Positions 16,666-25,125 of a stretch of 64,000 nucleotides of DNA are shown in pieces. The translations under genes were made by a program, and so were the position numbers. The DNA lies in contig NZ_FZOH01000012.1 in assembly GCF_900188205.1 (NCBI RefSeq), forward strand, positions 1 to 64,000, written 5' to 3'. The notes beneath the pieces are model-generated. The model was not told the origin of the DNA, searched no databases, and saw nothing but the letters and a program-made list of their open reading frames with translations. Origin of the DNA: Geodermatophilus saharensis. GTDB lineage: Bacteria; Actinomycetota; Actinomycetes; Mycobacteriales; Geodermatophilaceae. Every line of letters starts with the position of its first letter. The stretch's first letter is position 1.

Positions 16666-17133
16666 CTAGGAGTGGGTCGGTGCAGGTGCGCGGGAGTCGG
16701 TCACCGGTGCGGCCGAGGGAGGGCCGGCGGGCAGCCGGAAGGCCAGGACCAGCAGGGCGACGGCGGCCAGGCTGACCGCGGCGAGCGTGGTCGACTGCAG
16801 GACCTGGTCGGCGGTGGTCGGGAGCACCGACACGTGCAGCTGGTGGTAGAGCTGGTGCGGCAGGTCCAGCACGACCACGGCCAGGCCGGCGGCACGGGCG
16901 ACCCACACGACCCCGGTGAGCAGCGCGACGAGCGCGACGGTGGCGACGGCGAGGTTGCCGAGGCCGACGTCGCGCAGCAGGTGCTCGTTGTAGGGGCCGT
17001 CCGGGCTGACCCAGTGGTGCCCCATCCCGGGGAAGTCGGCGTAGAAGGACTCCGGGAACGCGGCCTGCCAGAGGCCGATCACCAGCCCGAAGAGGACGAA
17101 CCAGCCCAGCAGGGCCTTGACGGCGAGACGCAC
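16666..17133 (-). CDS. Small integral membrane protein, unknown function
   Basis: Encodes 155 aa with four hydrophobic helices: LLGWFVLFGLVIGLW near the start, LGNLAVATVALVALLTGVVWV, AAGLAVVVLDL and LAAVSLAAVALLVLAF. A loop between helices 1 and 2 reads FYADFPGMGHHWVSPDGPYNEH, and DLPHQLYHQLHV follows helix 3; the histidines are noticeable but I cannot assign a function. The start is GTG at 17133, with GGAGG 5 bp upstream. It is the first gene of a minus-strand operon divergent from the SARP regulator. Confidence 0.75.
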   Translation of the reverse strand: MRLAVKALLGWFVLFGLVIGLWQAAFPESFYADFPGMGHHWVSPDGPYNEHLLRDVGLGNLAVATVALVALLTGVVWVARAAGLAVVVLDLPHQLYHQLHVSVLPTTADQVLQSTTLAAVSLAAVALLVLAFRLPAGPPSAAPVTDSRAPAPTHS

Positions 17134-17186
17134 GGGGGCCTCCGGGAGGAGTGGGGATCCGACGGAGGGACCGTCGGGCCCGGCCC

Positions 17187-17215
17187 TTGACGGATCGTGG
17201 GCGTCGACTTGACGG
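17187..17215. promoter_or_regulatory. Direct repeat TTGACGG x2, 22 bp apart
   Basis: TTGACGG occurs at 17187-17193 and again at 17209-17215, start-to-start distance 22 bp, in the divergent region between the membrane-protein operon and the SARP gene. SARP regulators typically bind heptamer direct repeats phased by 11 or 22 bp, so this may be an autoregulatory site. TTGAC also resembles a -35 hexamer. A TTGACGG on the minus strand (21053-21059) lies in front of the NAD(P)-binding gene. Confidence 0.4.
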
Positions 17216-17301
17216 GGGACGGCGGCGAGGGGCGGGGACGCGGCCGTCGCACGGCAGGATGGTCCGACGGCGGACCTGGCGGGGCCGGGAGGCGGTGGGC
17301 G

Positions 17302-20300
17302 GTGCAGTTCGACATCCTCGGGCCGCTGCAGGTCCGCGACGCGGGACGACCGCTGGCCCTCGGGCGGCCGAAGCAACGCGCCGTCCTGGCGATCCTGCTG
17401 CTCGACGCGGGCAGGGTGGTCCCGCTCGACCGGCTGGTCGAGGAGCTGTGGGGCCCGCAGTCGCCGCCGCAGGCCCTCGCGTCGGTGCAGGCCTACGTCT
17501 CCCACCTGCGGCGGCTGCTGGAACCGCAGCGCGCACCCGGCGCCCCGGCGACGGTGATCCTGGCCCAGGCGCCCGGCTACCGCATCGTGGTCGACCCCGG
17601 CGACCTCGACGCCGCTCGCTTCGAGGCCCTCGCGCGGACCGGGCAGGACCTCCTGCAGCGAGGGGAGGCACCGCGCGCCGCCGAGACGCTGAGGGAGGCC
17701 CTCGGGCTGTGGCGCGGGCCGGTCCTGGCCGACTTCGCCGACGCCCCGTTCGTGCGGGTCGAGCGGACCCGGCTGGAGGACCTCCGGCTGACCGCGCTGG
17801 AGGACCGGCTCAGCGCCGACCTCGGCGTCGGCCGGCACGCCCGGGTCGTCGCCGAGCTCGAGCAGCTGACCGGCGAGCACCCCTTCCGAGAGCGCCTCCA
17901 GGGCCTGCGCATGACCGCCCTGTACCGGTGCGGACGGCAGGCCGAGGCGCTGCAGAGCTACCAGCGCTTCCGCGTGCGGCTGCGCGAGGAACTCGGCCTG
18001 GACCCCGGCCAGGCGCTGCGGGACCTCGAGCGGGACGTCCTCTGCCAGGCCCCGCACCTGGACCGGACGGCGGCGTCCCGCGCGGTACCGGACGTCGCCC
18101 GTCCCGTCGTCGTCACCCCGGACGCCGAGGTCCCCGTTCCGTCCGGAGAGCTGGTCGGGCGGGACGCCCACCTGCGGGTGGTCGACGAGGCGCTGGCCGG
18201 GACGGCGAGCGGCCGGGGGCGGGTGGTCCTCGTGGCGGGCGAGCCCGGGATCGGCAAGACCCGACTCGCCGAGGAGGCGGCACGGCGGGCCCGCGGCTCC
18301 GGCGTCACGGTGGCCTGGGGCCGCAGCGACCAGGACGCCGGGGCCCCGCCGTTCTGGCCCTGGACACAGGTGCTCCGCGACCTGCTGGGGGACGGGCCCG
18401 CCGGACCCGCCACGGCGGAACTGGACGTCGACACGGTGGAGCTGTCGCCCCTGCTGCCGGAACTGGCCGACGGTGGACCGCGGGCCGCCGCTCCCGTGGT
18501 CGATCCGGAGACCTCCCGCTTCCGCCTGTGTCGAGCGGTCACCGCGACCCTCCTGCGGCTCGCCCGGAGACGGCGGCTGCTGGTGGTGCTCGACGACCTG
18601 CAGTGGGCGGACGCCGCCTCACACCGGCTGCTGGGCCACCTCGCCACGGCGGTGGCCGACGCCCCCGTCGTCGTGCTGGTGACGTACCGGGACCGGGACC
18701 TCGACGGCGCGGAACCGCTCGCCGACACACTCGCCGAGCTGGCGCGGGCGGCCCCGGTGGACCGGCTGGAGCTGACCGGCCTGGAGGTCACCGACGTCGC
18801 CCGGGTCATGGCCTCCCACGCCGGCACGGACCCCGACGGCGAGCTGGCCCGGCGGATCCGCGACCGCACCGGCGGCAACCCCTTCTTCGTCCTGGAGGTG
18901 CTCCGCCTGCTCGGCGCCAACGGCTGGCCCGACCGGACCCCGGCCGAGGCGGCGGCGCTGGTCGCCGAACAGATCCCCGCCGGCGTGCGCGACGTCCTCC
19001 GTCGACGCCTGGGCCGGCTGCCCGACCAGACCCGCACCGTCCTGCTGGTCGCTGCGGTCGTCGGTCAGGAGTTCGACCTCGACGTCGTGCGCGCCGTGAC
19101 CGGGGTGGACGACGACGACGTCCTCGGCTCCCTGGAGCTCACCGTGTCGGCCGGACTGGTCGTCGAGGACCCGGCGAGGGTGGGCCGCTTCCGCTTCGCC
19201 CACGCCCTGGTCCGCGAGGCCGTCTACGGCGAGATCAGCCGGGCACGGCGGGCCCGGCTGCACGCCCGCGTGGGGCAGGCGCTGCTCGACCACCGTGGCG
19301 GCGACGCGGACTCCGTCCTGCAGACGGCCCACCACTGGTGGCTGGCCGCACCCGTGGTGGGCGCCGAGCAGGCGATCCCCCACGTGGTGGCGGCGGCGGA
19401 GCTGTGCCTCGAGACCTCCGCGCACGAGGACGCCGAGCGGCAGCTGCGCCGCAGCCTGGAGCTCCTCGCCACCACCCCGGCGTCCGACCACCGCTCGGCC
19501 ACCGAGCTGCCGATCCAGCTGCGCCTCGGTTCGCTGATGGTCCAGCTGCGCGGCACCGGCATCGAGGCGGCCTGGGCCTGTTTCACCCGGGCGCGCGAGC
19601 TGGCCGAGGAGCTGGGCGACAGGGCGGCCCTGCTCGCCGCCTGCCGCAGCCTCTACGAGGTGGCCTTCGCCCGGGCCGACCACTCCGCAGCCGCCGCCCT
19701 GGCCGAGGTCATGCTGGACATCGCCCGGATCAGCAACGACCCGGCCGTGCTGGTCGTGAGCCACCTGTCGTTGGGGCGCACCCTCTGGTGCCAGGGCCGG
19801 CTGATCGCCGCCCGGGGACACCTGGAGACGGCGCTGCGGGAGTCGACCTCGGTGGACCAGCCGCGCGAGTTCCTGCCGCCCCGTGTGCCGTTGCACCTCC
19901 AGCTCGCGGCGGTGCTCGCCCCCCTCGGCGAACCCGACGCGGCAGCACGCCTCCTGACCGTCGCGGTGGAGGAGGCCGAGGAGGGGTCGCCGTTCGCGCA
20001 CGTCATCGCCGCCACCGGCGCCGCCCTGGTCACCGCCCTCGGACGCGACCTCCCGTCAGCGCGCGCGTGGGCCACCGAGGCGCTGGATCTCGCCGAACGC
20101 TGGCGCATCCCCACACCCGGCGGGTACGCGGCCGTGGTGCTCTCCTGGATCCAGGCGCTCGAGGGCGGTCCCGGGGACGCGATCGCCGACCTGCGCCGCC
20201 ACCTGCACCGGATCGAGGCCGGAGGCGCCCAGCACCTGCTCGCGTGGGGGCTCGGCCTGCTGGCCGAGGCCCAGCTGCGCACCGGCCGGCCCGCCGAGGC

Positions 20301-20568
20301 GCTGCGCCTGCTCGACGACGCCCTGGCCCGGGTCGACCGCACCGGCGAACGGCTCTACGAGTCCGAGCTGCACCGCCTCCGGGCGCTGTCCCTGGCCGCG
20401 CTGACGCCACCGCGGACCGAGCAGGCCCACCGGGCCCTGCAGCGGGCGGCGGCCGTCGCCCGTGACCAGGGATCCCCCGTGCTGCTGCGACGCGCCCTGG
20501 AGACCCGCCGCACGGTCGCGCTCGACGATCACAGCGGCAGCTGCGACCACCCCGCCGCGCAGCCCTGA
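17302..20568 (+). CDS. SARP-AAA-TPR (AfsR-like) transcriptional regulator
   Basis: Encodes about 1088 aa. Residues 1-90 are an OmpR-like winged helix (LGPLQVRDAGRPLALGRPKQRAVLAILLLDAG) followed by the BTAD domain (about 95-245). A MalT-like ATPase domain has Walker A GEPGIGKT (about 314-321) and Walker B LLVVLDDLQWAD (about 426-437). The rest is helical TPR-like repeat; there is no C-terminal LuxR domain. Such proteins are pathway-specific activators of secondary metabolism. The GTG at 17302 has GGGAGG upstream; a GTG at 17197 extends the frame with low-complexity residues and is less likely. Its probable targets are the flanking genes. Confidence 0.9.
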   Translation: MQFDILGPLQVRDAGRPLALGRPKQRAVLAILLLDAGRVVPLDRLVEELWGPQSPPQALASVQAYVSHLRRLLEPQRAPGAPATVILAQAPGYRIVVDPGDLDAARFEALARTGQDLLQRGEAPRAAETLREALGLWRGPVLADFADAPFVRVERTRLEDLRLTALEDRLSADLGVGRHARVVAELEQLTGEHPFRERLQGLRMTALYRCGRQAEALQSYQRFRVRLREELGLDPGQALRDLERDVLCQAPHLDRTAASRAVPDVARPVVVTPDAEVPVPSGELVGRDAHLRVVDEALAGTASGRGRVVLVAGEPGIGKTRLAEEAARRARGSGVTVAWGRSDQDAGAPPFWPWTQVLRDLLGDGPAGPATAELDVDTVELSPLLPELADGGPRAAAPVVDPETSRFRLCRAVTATLLRLARRRRLLVVLDDLQWADAASHRLLGHLATAVADAPVVVLVTYRDRDLDGAEPLADTLAELARAAPVDRLELTGLEVTDVARVMASHAGTDPDGELARRIRDRTGGNPFFVLEVLRLLGANGWPDRTPAEAAALVAEQIPAGVRDVLRRRLGRLPDQTRTVLLVAAVVGQEFDLDVVRAVTGVDDDDVLGSLELTVSAGLVVEDPARVGRFRFAHALVREAVYGEISRARRARLHARVGQALLDHRGGDADSVLQTAHHWWLAAPVVGAEQAIPHVVAAAELCLETSAHEDAERQLRRSLELLATTPASDHRSATELPIQLRLGSLMVQLRGTGIEAAWACFTRARELAEELGDRAALLAACRSLYEVAFARADHSAAAALAEVMLDIARISNDPAVLVVSHLSLGRTLWCQGRLIAARGHLETALRESTSVDQPREFLPPRVPLHLQLAAVLAPLGEPDAAARLLTVAVEEAEEGSPFAHVIAATGAALVTALGRDLPSARAWATEALDLAERWRIPTPGGYAAVVLSWIQALEGGPGDAIADLRRHLHRIEAGGAQHLLAWGLGLLAEAQLRTGRPAEALRLLDDALARVDRTGERLYESELHRLRALSLAALTPPRTEQAHRALQRAAAVARDQGSPVLLRRALETRRTVALDDHSGSCDHPAAQP

Positions 20569-20960
20569 CCCTGCTCCCGGGGGACGAAGCCGGCCCCGGC
20601 GAGCAGCGCGGCGACCCGGCGGTCGGCGGCGGGCGGTGCGGTCAGCTCCTCGACACCCGCCGCCCGGAGCCGGTCCGCGACCTCGCACACCAGCCGGCGT
20701 CCGAGGTGCGGGTCCCGGTGGGCCGCCGACACGGCCAGGCCACACAAGCGGGCCGTGGTGGGGTCCACCGATCGGACCACCACCACCCCGGCGAGACCGC
20801 TGGCCGTGGTCGCGGTCAGGTCGCACAACCCGTACCACTGGCAGGTGGCGTCGTGGTCGTCGAGGCGGCAGTCCGGCAGCAGCCGTGCGGCCTCCCCCCG
20901 CTCGGGCTCTGCGTCGAGCCGCCGGAAGACGATGCCGGCCGGTGAACCGCGGGCGGTCAT
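20529..20960 (-). CDS. GNAT-family N-acetyltransferase
   Basis: Encodes 143 aa. CGLAVSAAHRDPHLGRRLVCEVADRLRAAG is the acetyl-CoA binding motif A, and VAALLAGAGFVPREQ is the usual C-terminal block. The substrate is unknown. Start ATG 20960 with TGGAGG upstream. The 3' end overlaps the end of the convergent SARP gene by 40 bp, so the two stops are read through by opposing transcripts. Confidence 0.8.
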   Translation of the reverse strand: MTARGSPAGIVFRRLDAEPERGEAARLLPDCRLDDHDATCQWYGLCDLTATTASGLAGVVVVRSVDPTTARLCGLAVSAAHRDPHLGRRLVCEVADRLRAAGVEELTAPPAADRRVAALLAGAGFVPREQGQGCAAGWSQLPL

Positions 20961-21112
20961 CGTGCCTCCAGAGGGCCGGGTGTCTCGACCCCGACGGTGC
21001 CCGCGCGGTTTGCCGTCCGCTTGACACGGCGCACGCGCGACGGGGCAACCGGCCGTCAAGGCCCGGTGGCGACGCTCGTTCCCGCCAACCAGACGTGACG
21101 GAGGGATGTGCG

Positions 21113-21901
21113 ATGACCAGCGTGCTCGTCACCGGCGGCACCGGACTCCTCGGGCGACGGGTGTGCCGCGCCCTGACCGCCGACGGCCACACCGTGCGGA
21201 TCCTGAGCCGGGGTCCGGCCGAGCCGCCGCCACCGGGGGTGGACGTGTCCGTGGCGGACCTGAGCACCGGAGCGGGCCTGGCGGCGGCGGTGGCCGGCGT
21301 CGGCGCCGTCGTCCACTGCGCCACGGACCCGCGGGCCTCCCGGGCGGTCGACGTGGACGGGACCGAGCGCCTGCTGGAGGCGGCACGTCGGGTGGGCCGC
21401 CCGCACGTCGTCCACGTCTCCATCGTGGGCGTCGACCGCATCCCCACGGGCTACTACCGGGCGAAGCTGGCCGCGGAGGCGGCGATCGCGCGGTCCGGGC
21501 TGCCGGCGACCGTGCTGCGCGCCACCCAGTTCCACGAGTTCGCCCTCGACCTCGTCGACCGCGTGGCGCGGCTCCCGCTGGTGCCGGTCCCGCGGGGGGC
21601 GCGGATCCAGCCCATCGACGTCGACGAGGTCGCCCGGCGGCTCGCGGACGCGGTGGCGTCCGGGTCGGCGACCCGGCTGCCCGACATCGGCGGACCGGAG
21701 GTCCTCCCGGTGGCCGACCTGGTCCGGGAGCGCCTCGACGACGCCGGACGCCACCGGCCGGTGCTGGAGCTGCCCCTGCCCGGTGCCGTCGCGGCCGCGC
21801 TGCGAGCCGGCGCCAACCTCGCTCCCGGCAACCGCTCCGGCGGTCGCACCTGGCGGGAGTTCCTCGACGGCCGTTCCCCGTCCCGGCTCCCGGAGGGCTG
21901 A
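21113..21901 (+). CDS. NAD(P)-binding atypical SDR (NmrA/epimerase-like)
   Basis: Encodes 262 aa starting MTSVLVTGGTGLLGRRVCRAL, the GGTGxxG dinucleotide site of extended/atypical short-chain dehydrogenases. GVGAVVHCATDPRAS and SIVGVDRIPTGYYRAKLAAE follow; Tyr and Lys of YYRAK may be the catalytic pair. The last 70 residues hold LPDIGGPEVLPVADLV, common in this group. The ATG at 21113 has GGAGG 8 bp upstream. It lies 5 bp before the FAD monooxygenase and probably works with it. Confidence 0.85.
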   Translation: MTSVLVTGGTGLLGRRVCRALTADGHTVRILSRGPAEPPPPGVDVSVADLSTGAGLAAAVAGVGAVVHCATDPRASRAVDVDGTERLLEAARRVGRPHVVHVSIVGVDRIPTGYYRAKLAAEAAIARSGLPATVLRATQFHEFALDLVDRVARLPLVPVPRGARIQPIDVDEVARRLADAVASGSATRLPDIGGPEVLPVADLVRERLDDAGRHRPVLELPLPGAVAAALRAGANLAPGNRSGGRTWREFLDGRSPSRLPEG

Positions 21902-21906
21902 CCACC

Positions 21907-23607
21907 ATGGACACCAGCACCGACGTCCTCGTCGTCGGCGCCGGCCCGACCGGGCTCACGCTGGCCTGCGACCTGCGGCGCCGCGGCGTGGACTGCAGGG
22001 TCGTCGACCGCGCGCCGTCGCCGCACACCCGGTCCCGGGGGAAGGGCCTGCAACCGCGCAGTCTGGAGGTCCTCGACGACCTCGGGGTCGTCGCGGCCGC
22101 CCTGGCGGCCGGCCGGACCCACCACCACCTGCACCTGTACTCGGGGGGCCGGCCCGCCCTGGACCTGGACGTGCCCGCACGCCCGCCGCAGCCCGGGGTC
22201 CCGTACCCGAACCTGGTCGTCCTGCCGCAGTGGCGGACCGAGCAGGTGCTGCGGACGCGGTTGTCGGAGCTGGGCGGCGCCGTCGAGGCCGGGCGGGAGC
22301 TGACCGGCCTGGACCAGGACGACGACGGGGTCACCGCCGTCGTGACCGACGGCCCGACCGGCGCGGTCGAGCGGATCCGGGCGGCCTTCGTCGTCGGGTG
22401 CGACGGCGGGAGCAGCCGGGTGCGGGCGCTGGTCGGCATCCCCCTGCTCGGCGACGACCACGAGGAGCACTTCGCCCTGGGTGACGTCCGGATCGAGGGC
22501 CTGCCCGACGACGGCTCGTCGTTCGCCTGGTTCGACGACGACGGCTACCTCGCCGCCGATCCGCTCGACGGGACGGGGACCTGGCAGGTCCAGACCGGTG
22601 TCCGGCCCGACGCCTCCGGCGACCTCGAGACGGCGTCCCCGGAGCTGTTCCAGCACCGGTTCGCCGAGCGGGGCTTCGGGCACGTGCGGGTGAGCGAGGC
22701 CACGTGGCTGTCGGACTTCAGCCCCCGCGTGGCCATCGTCGACCGCTACCGGGCCGGGCGGGTGTTCCTGGCCGGCGACGCCGCGCACGTGCACAGCCCC
22801 GCCGGCGGGCAGGGCATGAACACCGGGATCCAGGACGCGTACAACCTGGGCTGGAAGCTCGGAGCCGTCCTCCGAGGCCGCGCCGGCGACTCCCTCCTCG
22901 ACACCTACGAGGAGGAGCGGATGCCCGTCGCGCGTGCGGTGCTCACCGGCAGCGACCTGGGCCACAGCGTCTTGTTCTCCCCGGGTCCGGTCACGACCTT
23001 CGTCCGGGACCGGGTGCTCGTGCCGGCCCTCCGGCTGCCGGTGGTGCTGGACCGGCTCCTCGACGGCGTGGCCGAGCTCGACGTGGGCTACCGGGGCGGC
23101 TCGCTGGCCGGCGAGGCGGGCACCGTGGTCCTGGCCGGCGACGGGGAGGCACCCGGCCCGGTCGACGCCGTCCGGTTCCGTCGCGGCCCGCGCGCCGGCG
23201 ACCGGGCACCCGACGCCGAGGGACGCTCGGGCGACGGCGGCGCGCCGACGCGGCTGTTCGACCTCTTCCGGGGCCCGCGTTTCACGCTCCTGCTGTTCGA
23301 CGGCCCCGCCACGACCGACGCCGGGTACCGGCGGCTGGCCGCGACGGCACGGCAGGTGGAGTCGGCGCTCGGCGACGACGTCCGCGCCCACGTCGTGGTG
23401 CCCGGGGACCGCAGGCCCGACGCGCTCGGGGACGTCGACGTGCTCCTCGACCCGGACCGCGACGCCCACCGCCGCTACGGCGCCGCGGCGGAGTCGCTGT
23501 ACCTGGTCCGGCCCGACGGGTACATCGCCTTCCGCAGCCAGCCGGCGACCGCCGGCCCCGTGCTGCACCACCTCGACTCCGTGGTGCGGCTGTACGCACC
23601 GGCCTGA
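21907..23607 (+). CDS. FAD-dependent aromatic monooxygenase (PHBH/PheA class)
   Basis: Encodes 566 aa. VLVVGAGPTGLTLACDL is the FAD GxGxxG fold, VVGCDGGSSRVR the DG motif, and GRVFLAGDAAHVHSPAGGQGMNTGIQDAYNLGWKL the GD motif binding FAD ribityl. Residues 400-566 form the thioredoxin-like C-terminal domain of the class. Such enzymes hydroxylate phenols or polyketide aromatics with NAD(P)H and O2. It sits directly after the SDR gene and downstream of the SARP regulator, which suggests a small natural-product or aromatic tailoring or degradation set. No polyketide or peptide synthase is in the window. Confidence 0.9.
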   Translation: MDTSTDVLVVGAGPTGLTLACDLRRRGVDCRVVDRAPSPHTRSRGKGLQPRSLEVLDDLGVVAAALAAGRTHHHLHLYSGGRPALDLDVPARPPQPGVPYPNLVVLPQWRTEQVLRTRLSELGGAVEAGRELTGLDQDDDGVTAVVTDGPTGAVERIRAAFVVGCDGGSSRVRALVGIPLLGDDHEEHFALGDVRIEGLPDDGSSFAWFDDDGYLAADPLDGTGTWQVQTGVRPDASGDLETASPELFQHRFAERGFGHVRVSEATWLSDFSPRVAIVDRYRAGRVFLAGDAAHVHSPAGGQGMNTGIQDAYNLGWKLGAVLRGRAGDSLLDTYEEERMPVARAVLTGSDLGHSVLFSPGPVTTFVRDRVLVPALRLPVVLDRLLDGVAELDVGYRGGSLAGEAGTVVLAGDGEAPGPVDAVRFRRGPRAGDRAPDAEGRSGDGGAPTRLFDLFRGPRFTLLLFDGPATTDAGYRRLAATARQVESALGDDVRAHVVVPGDRRPDALGDVDVLLDPDRDAHRRYGAAAESLYLVRPDGYIAFRSQPATAGPVLHHLDSVVRLYAPA

Positions 23608-23647
23608 ACCGGCGGCTGTCCCCGGGCTCGGGGACCCTCCGGCCCGC

Positions 23648-23683
23648 ACCGGCGGCCGTCCTCCGCGGAGGACGGCCGCCGGT
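23648..23683. terminator. 36-nt perfect palindrome, likely bidirectional terminator
   Basis: The sequence ACCGGCGGCCGTCCTCCG is followed directly by its reverse complement, giving a very GC-rich hairpin between the end of the monooxygenase gene (23607) and the DUF4396 remnant on the other strand. No T tract is seen, as is usual in high-GC actinobacteria. Confidence 0.6.
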
Positions 23684-23688
23684 GGCGG

Positions 23689-23850
23689 TCAGTGGTAGGC
23701 GTGGACGACGGCGTGCCCGCGGCCGCGGCCCGTCAGCCACCGGTTGACCGGGGTGGTGACCAGGAAGGCGACGGCGAACGCGCCGGCCGGCGACAGCCAG
23801 AACAGCGCCGAGGACAGGCCGGCCGCCATGGCCCCCGGCACCGACACCAC
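23689..23850 (-). pseudogene. DUF4396-like C-terminal fragment
   Basis: The minus strand ends in FWLSPAGAFAVAFLVTTPVNRWLTGRGRGHAVVHAYH, which matches the last membrane segment and tail of DUF4396 membrane proteins as I remember them. Only about 54 codons are open from GTG 23850, far shorter than the family, and the nearest GGAGGA is in front of an ATG in another frame. It is most likely a remnant; a short functional protein is less likely. The 23851-23989 interval beyond it holds nothing I can name. Confidence 0.4.
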
Positions 23851-23989
23851 GACGGCGTTGTCATCTCGTCCTCCTCGGTCGATGCCGCCCGTTGCACCCC
23901 CCAGGGGGTGTACGCGTCGACCACTCCGGGCACGAACGACGACCGCCGCCCCACCCGGTGGGTGGAGCGGCGGTCGGGACGGGCAGACG

Positions 23990-24991
23990 TCAGGAGCGGG
24001 CCTGGTCCAGCTCCTCGGCGGAGGGCAGGCCGAGCCGGCGGAAGAGGTCGTTGTCGAGGTCGAGGAAGCTGGTGATGTGCCGGATCCGGCCGTCCTCGAT
24101 CTCCAGCACGTGCAGCGCCCAGGGCGCGTGGCCGCCGTCGGCGGTGGGCCGGTACTGGGCCACCGCGGGGCTGCCGTTGGCCTCGATCTGCAGCAGCCGG
24201 GACCCCCGGCAGCCGCTGCCGGGGCCCAGCATCCAGGTGCCGATGTCGGCGGCGCTGCCCAGCCACATCTCGAACGGCGGCATGTGCTGGGTGGCGTCCT
24301 GGTGCAGCAGCTCGACGAACGCGTCGATGTCGTAGCGCTCGAACGCGTCGAGGTAGCGGGCGAGCAGCTCGCGGTGGTCGGCGTCGAGGGGCCGCTCCTC
24401 GGGGGCGCCGCCCATCGCGGCCAGGGTGGCGCGGGCCCGCTGCAGCGCGCTGTTGACCGAGGCGACCGTGGTGTCGAGCAGCTCGGCCACCTCGTCGGCG
24501 TGCCAGCGCAGCACGTCGCGCAGCAGCAGCACGACGCGCTGGCGGGGCGGCAGGTGCTGCAGCGCCGCCACGAAGGCCAGCCGCACCGACTCCCGCGCCA
24601 CCGCCCGCTCGGCGGGGTCGCCGTCCTCGGGGAGGACCTGCCGGTCGAGGACCGGCTCGACCCAGGCCTCGGCCGGCCGCTTGGCGGCCAGCGAGGCCTC
24701 CACCGGCGACCAGGACTGGCCCGAGAGGTCCATCGGCAGCGCCCGGCGCTGCCGGCCGGAGAGCTGGTCGAGGCAGACGTTGGTGGCGATGCGGTAGAGC
24801 CAGGAGCGCAGCGAGGAGCGGCCCTCGAAGTCGGCCAGGCTCTTCCACGCCCGGACCAGCGTCTCCTGCACCGCGTCGTCGGCGTCGAAGCCCGACCCGA
24901 GCATCCGGTAGCAGTACCCGGTCAGCTCGCGCCGGTGCTCCAGCAACCGTGGGTCGATCTCACCGGACACCCCGCTCAGCACGCTGGTCAC
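23990..24991 (-). CDS. ECF sigma factor with SnoaL-like C-terminal domain
   Basis: Encodes 333 aa. Region 2 is RRELTGYCYRMLGSGFDADDAVQETLVRAWKSLADFEGRSSLRSWLYRIATNVCLD; region 4 is LPPRQRVVLLLRDVLRWHADEVAELLDTTVASVNSALQRAR. After residue 220 a SnoaL/NTF2-like domain follows (LLARYLDAFERYDIDAFVELLHQDATQHMPP). This is the SigG/SigX5 type of extended ECF factor, where the extra domain takes the place of an anti-sigma factor. The start is GTG 24991 with GGGAG 6 bp upstream. No anti-sigma gene is adjacent. Confidence 0.9.
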   Translation of the reverse strand: MTSVLSGVSGEIDPRLLEHRRELTGYCYRMLGSGFDADDAVQETLVRAWKSLADFEGRSSLRSWLYRIATNVCLDQLSGRQRRALPMDLSGQSWSPVEASLAAKRPAEAWVEPVLDRQVLPEDGDPAERAVARESVRLAFVAALQHLPPRQRVVLLLRDVLRWHADEVAELLDTTVASVNSALQRARATLAAMGGAPEERPLDADHRELLARYLDAFERYDIDAFVELLHQDATQHMPPFEMWLGSAADIGTWMLGPGSGCRGSRLLQIEANGSPAVAQYRPTADGGHAPWALHVLEIEDGRIRHITSFLDLDNDLFRRLGLPSAEELDQARS

Positions 24992-25125
24992 TCCGGGCTC
25001 CCTCCCTGGTCGGCACCCCCGTCGGCGTCCTCCGTCGGCGAGGCGTGCAGTCCACCACGGGGTACCGACCGAACGGGAGACCCGGAGTGCGCTCCCCGCC
25101 CGTCCGGGCGGGGAGCGCACCCAGC

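Noticed and set aside
17151..20465. A 1104-codon open frame overlapping the SARP gene
   Set aside because: Same strand, wrong phase: translation is almost all Arg, Gly, Pro and Ala. The other phase has clean SARP, BTAD and ATPase motifs.
17302..23607. A full secondary-metabolite cluster under the SARP regulator
   Set aside because: No polyketide, peptide, terpene or other core synthase is in the window, only tailoring-type enzymes.
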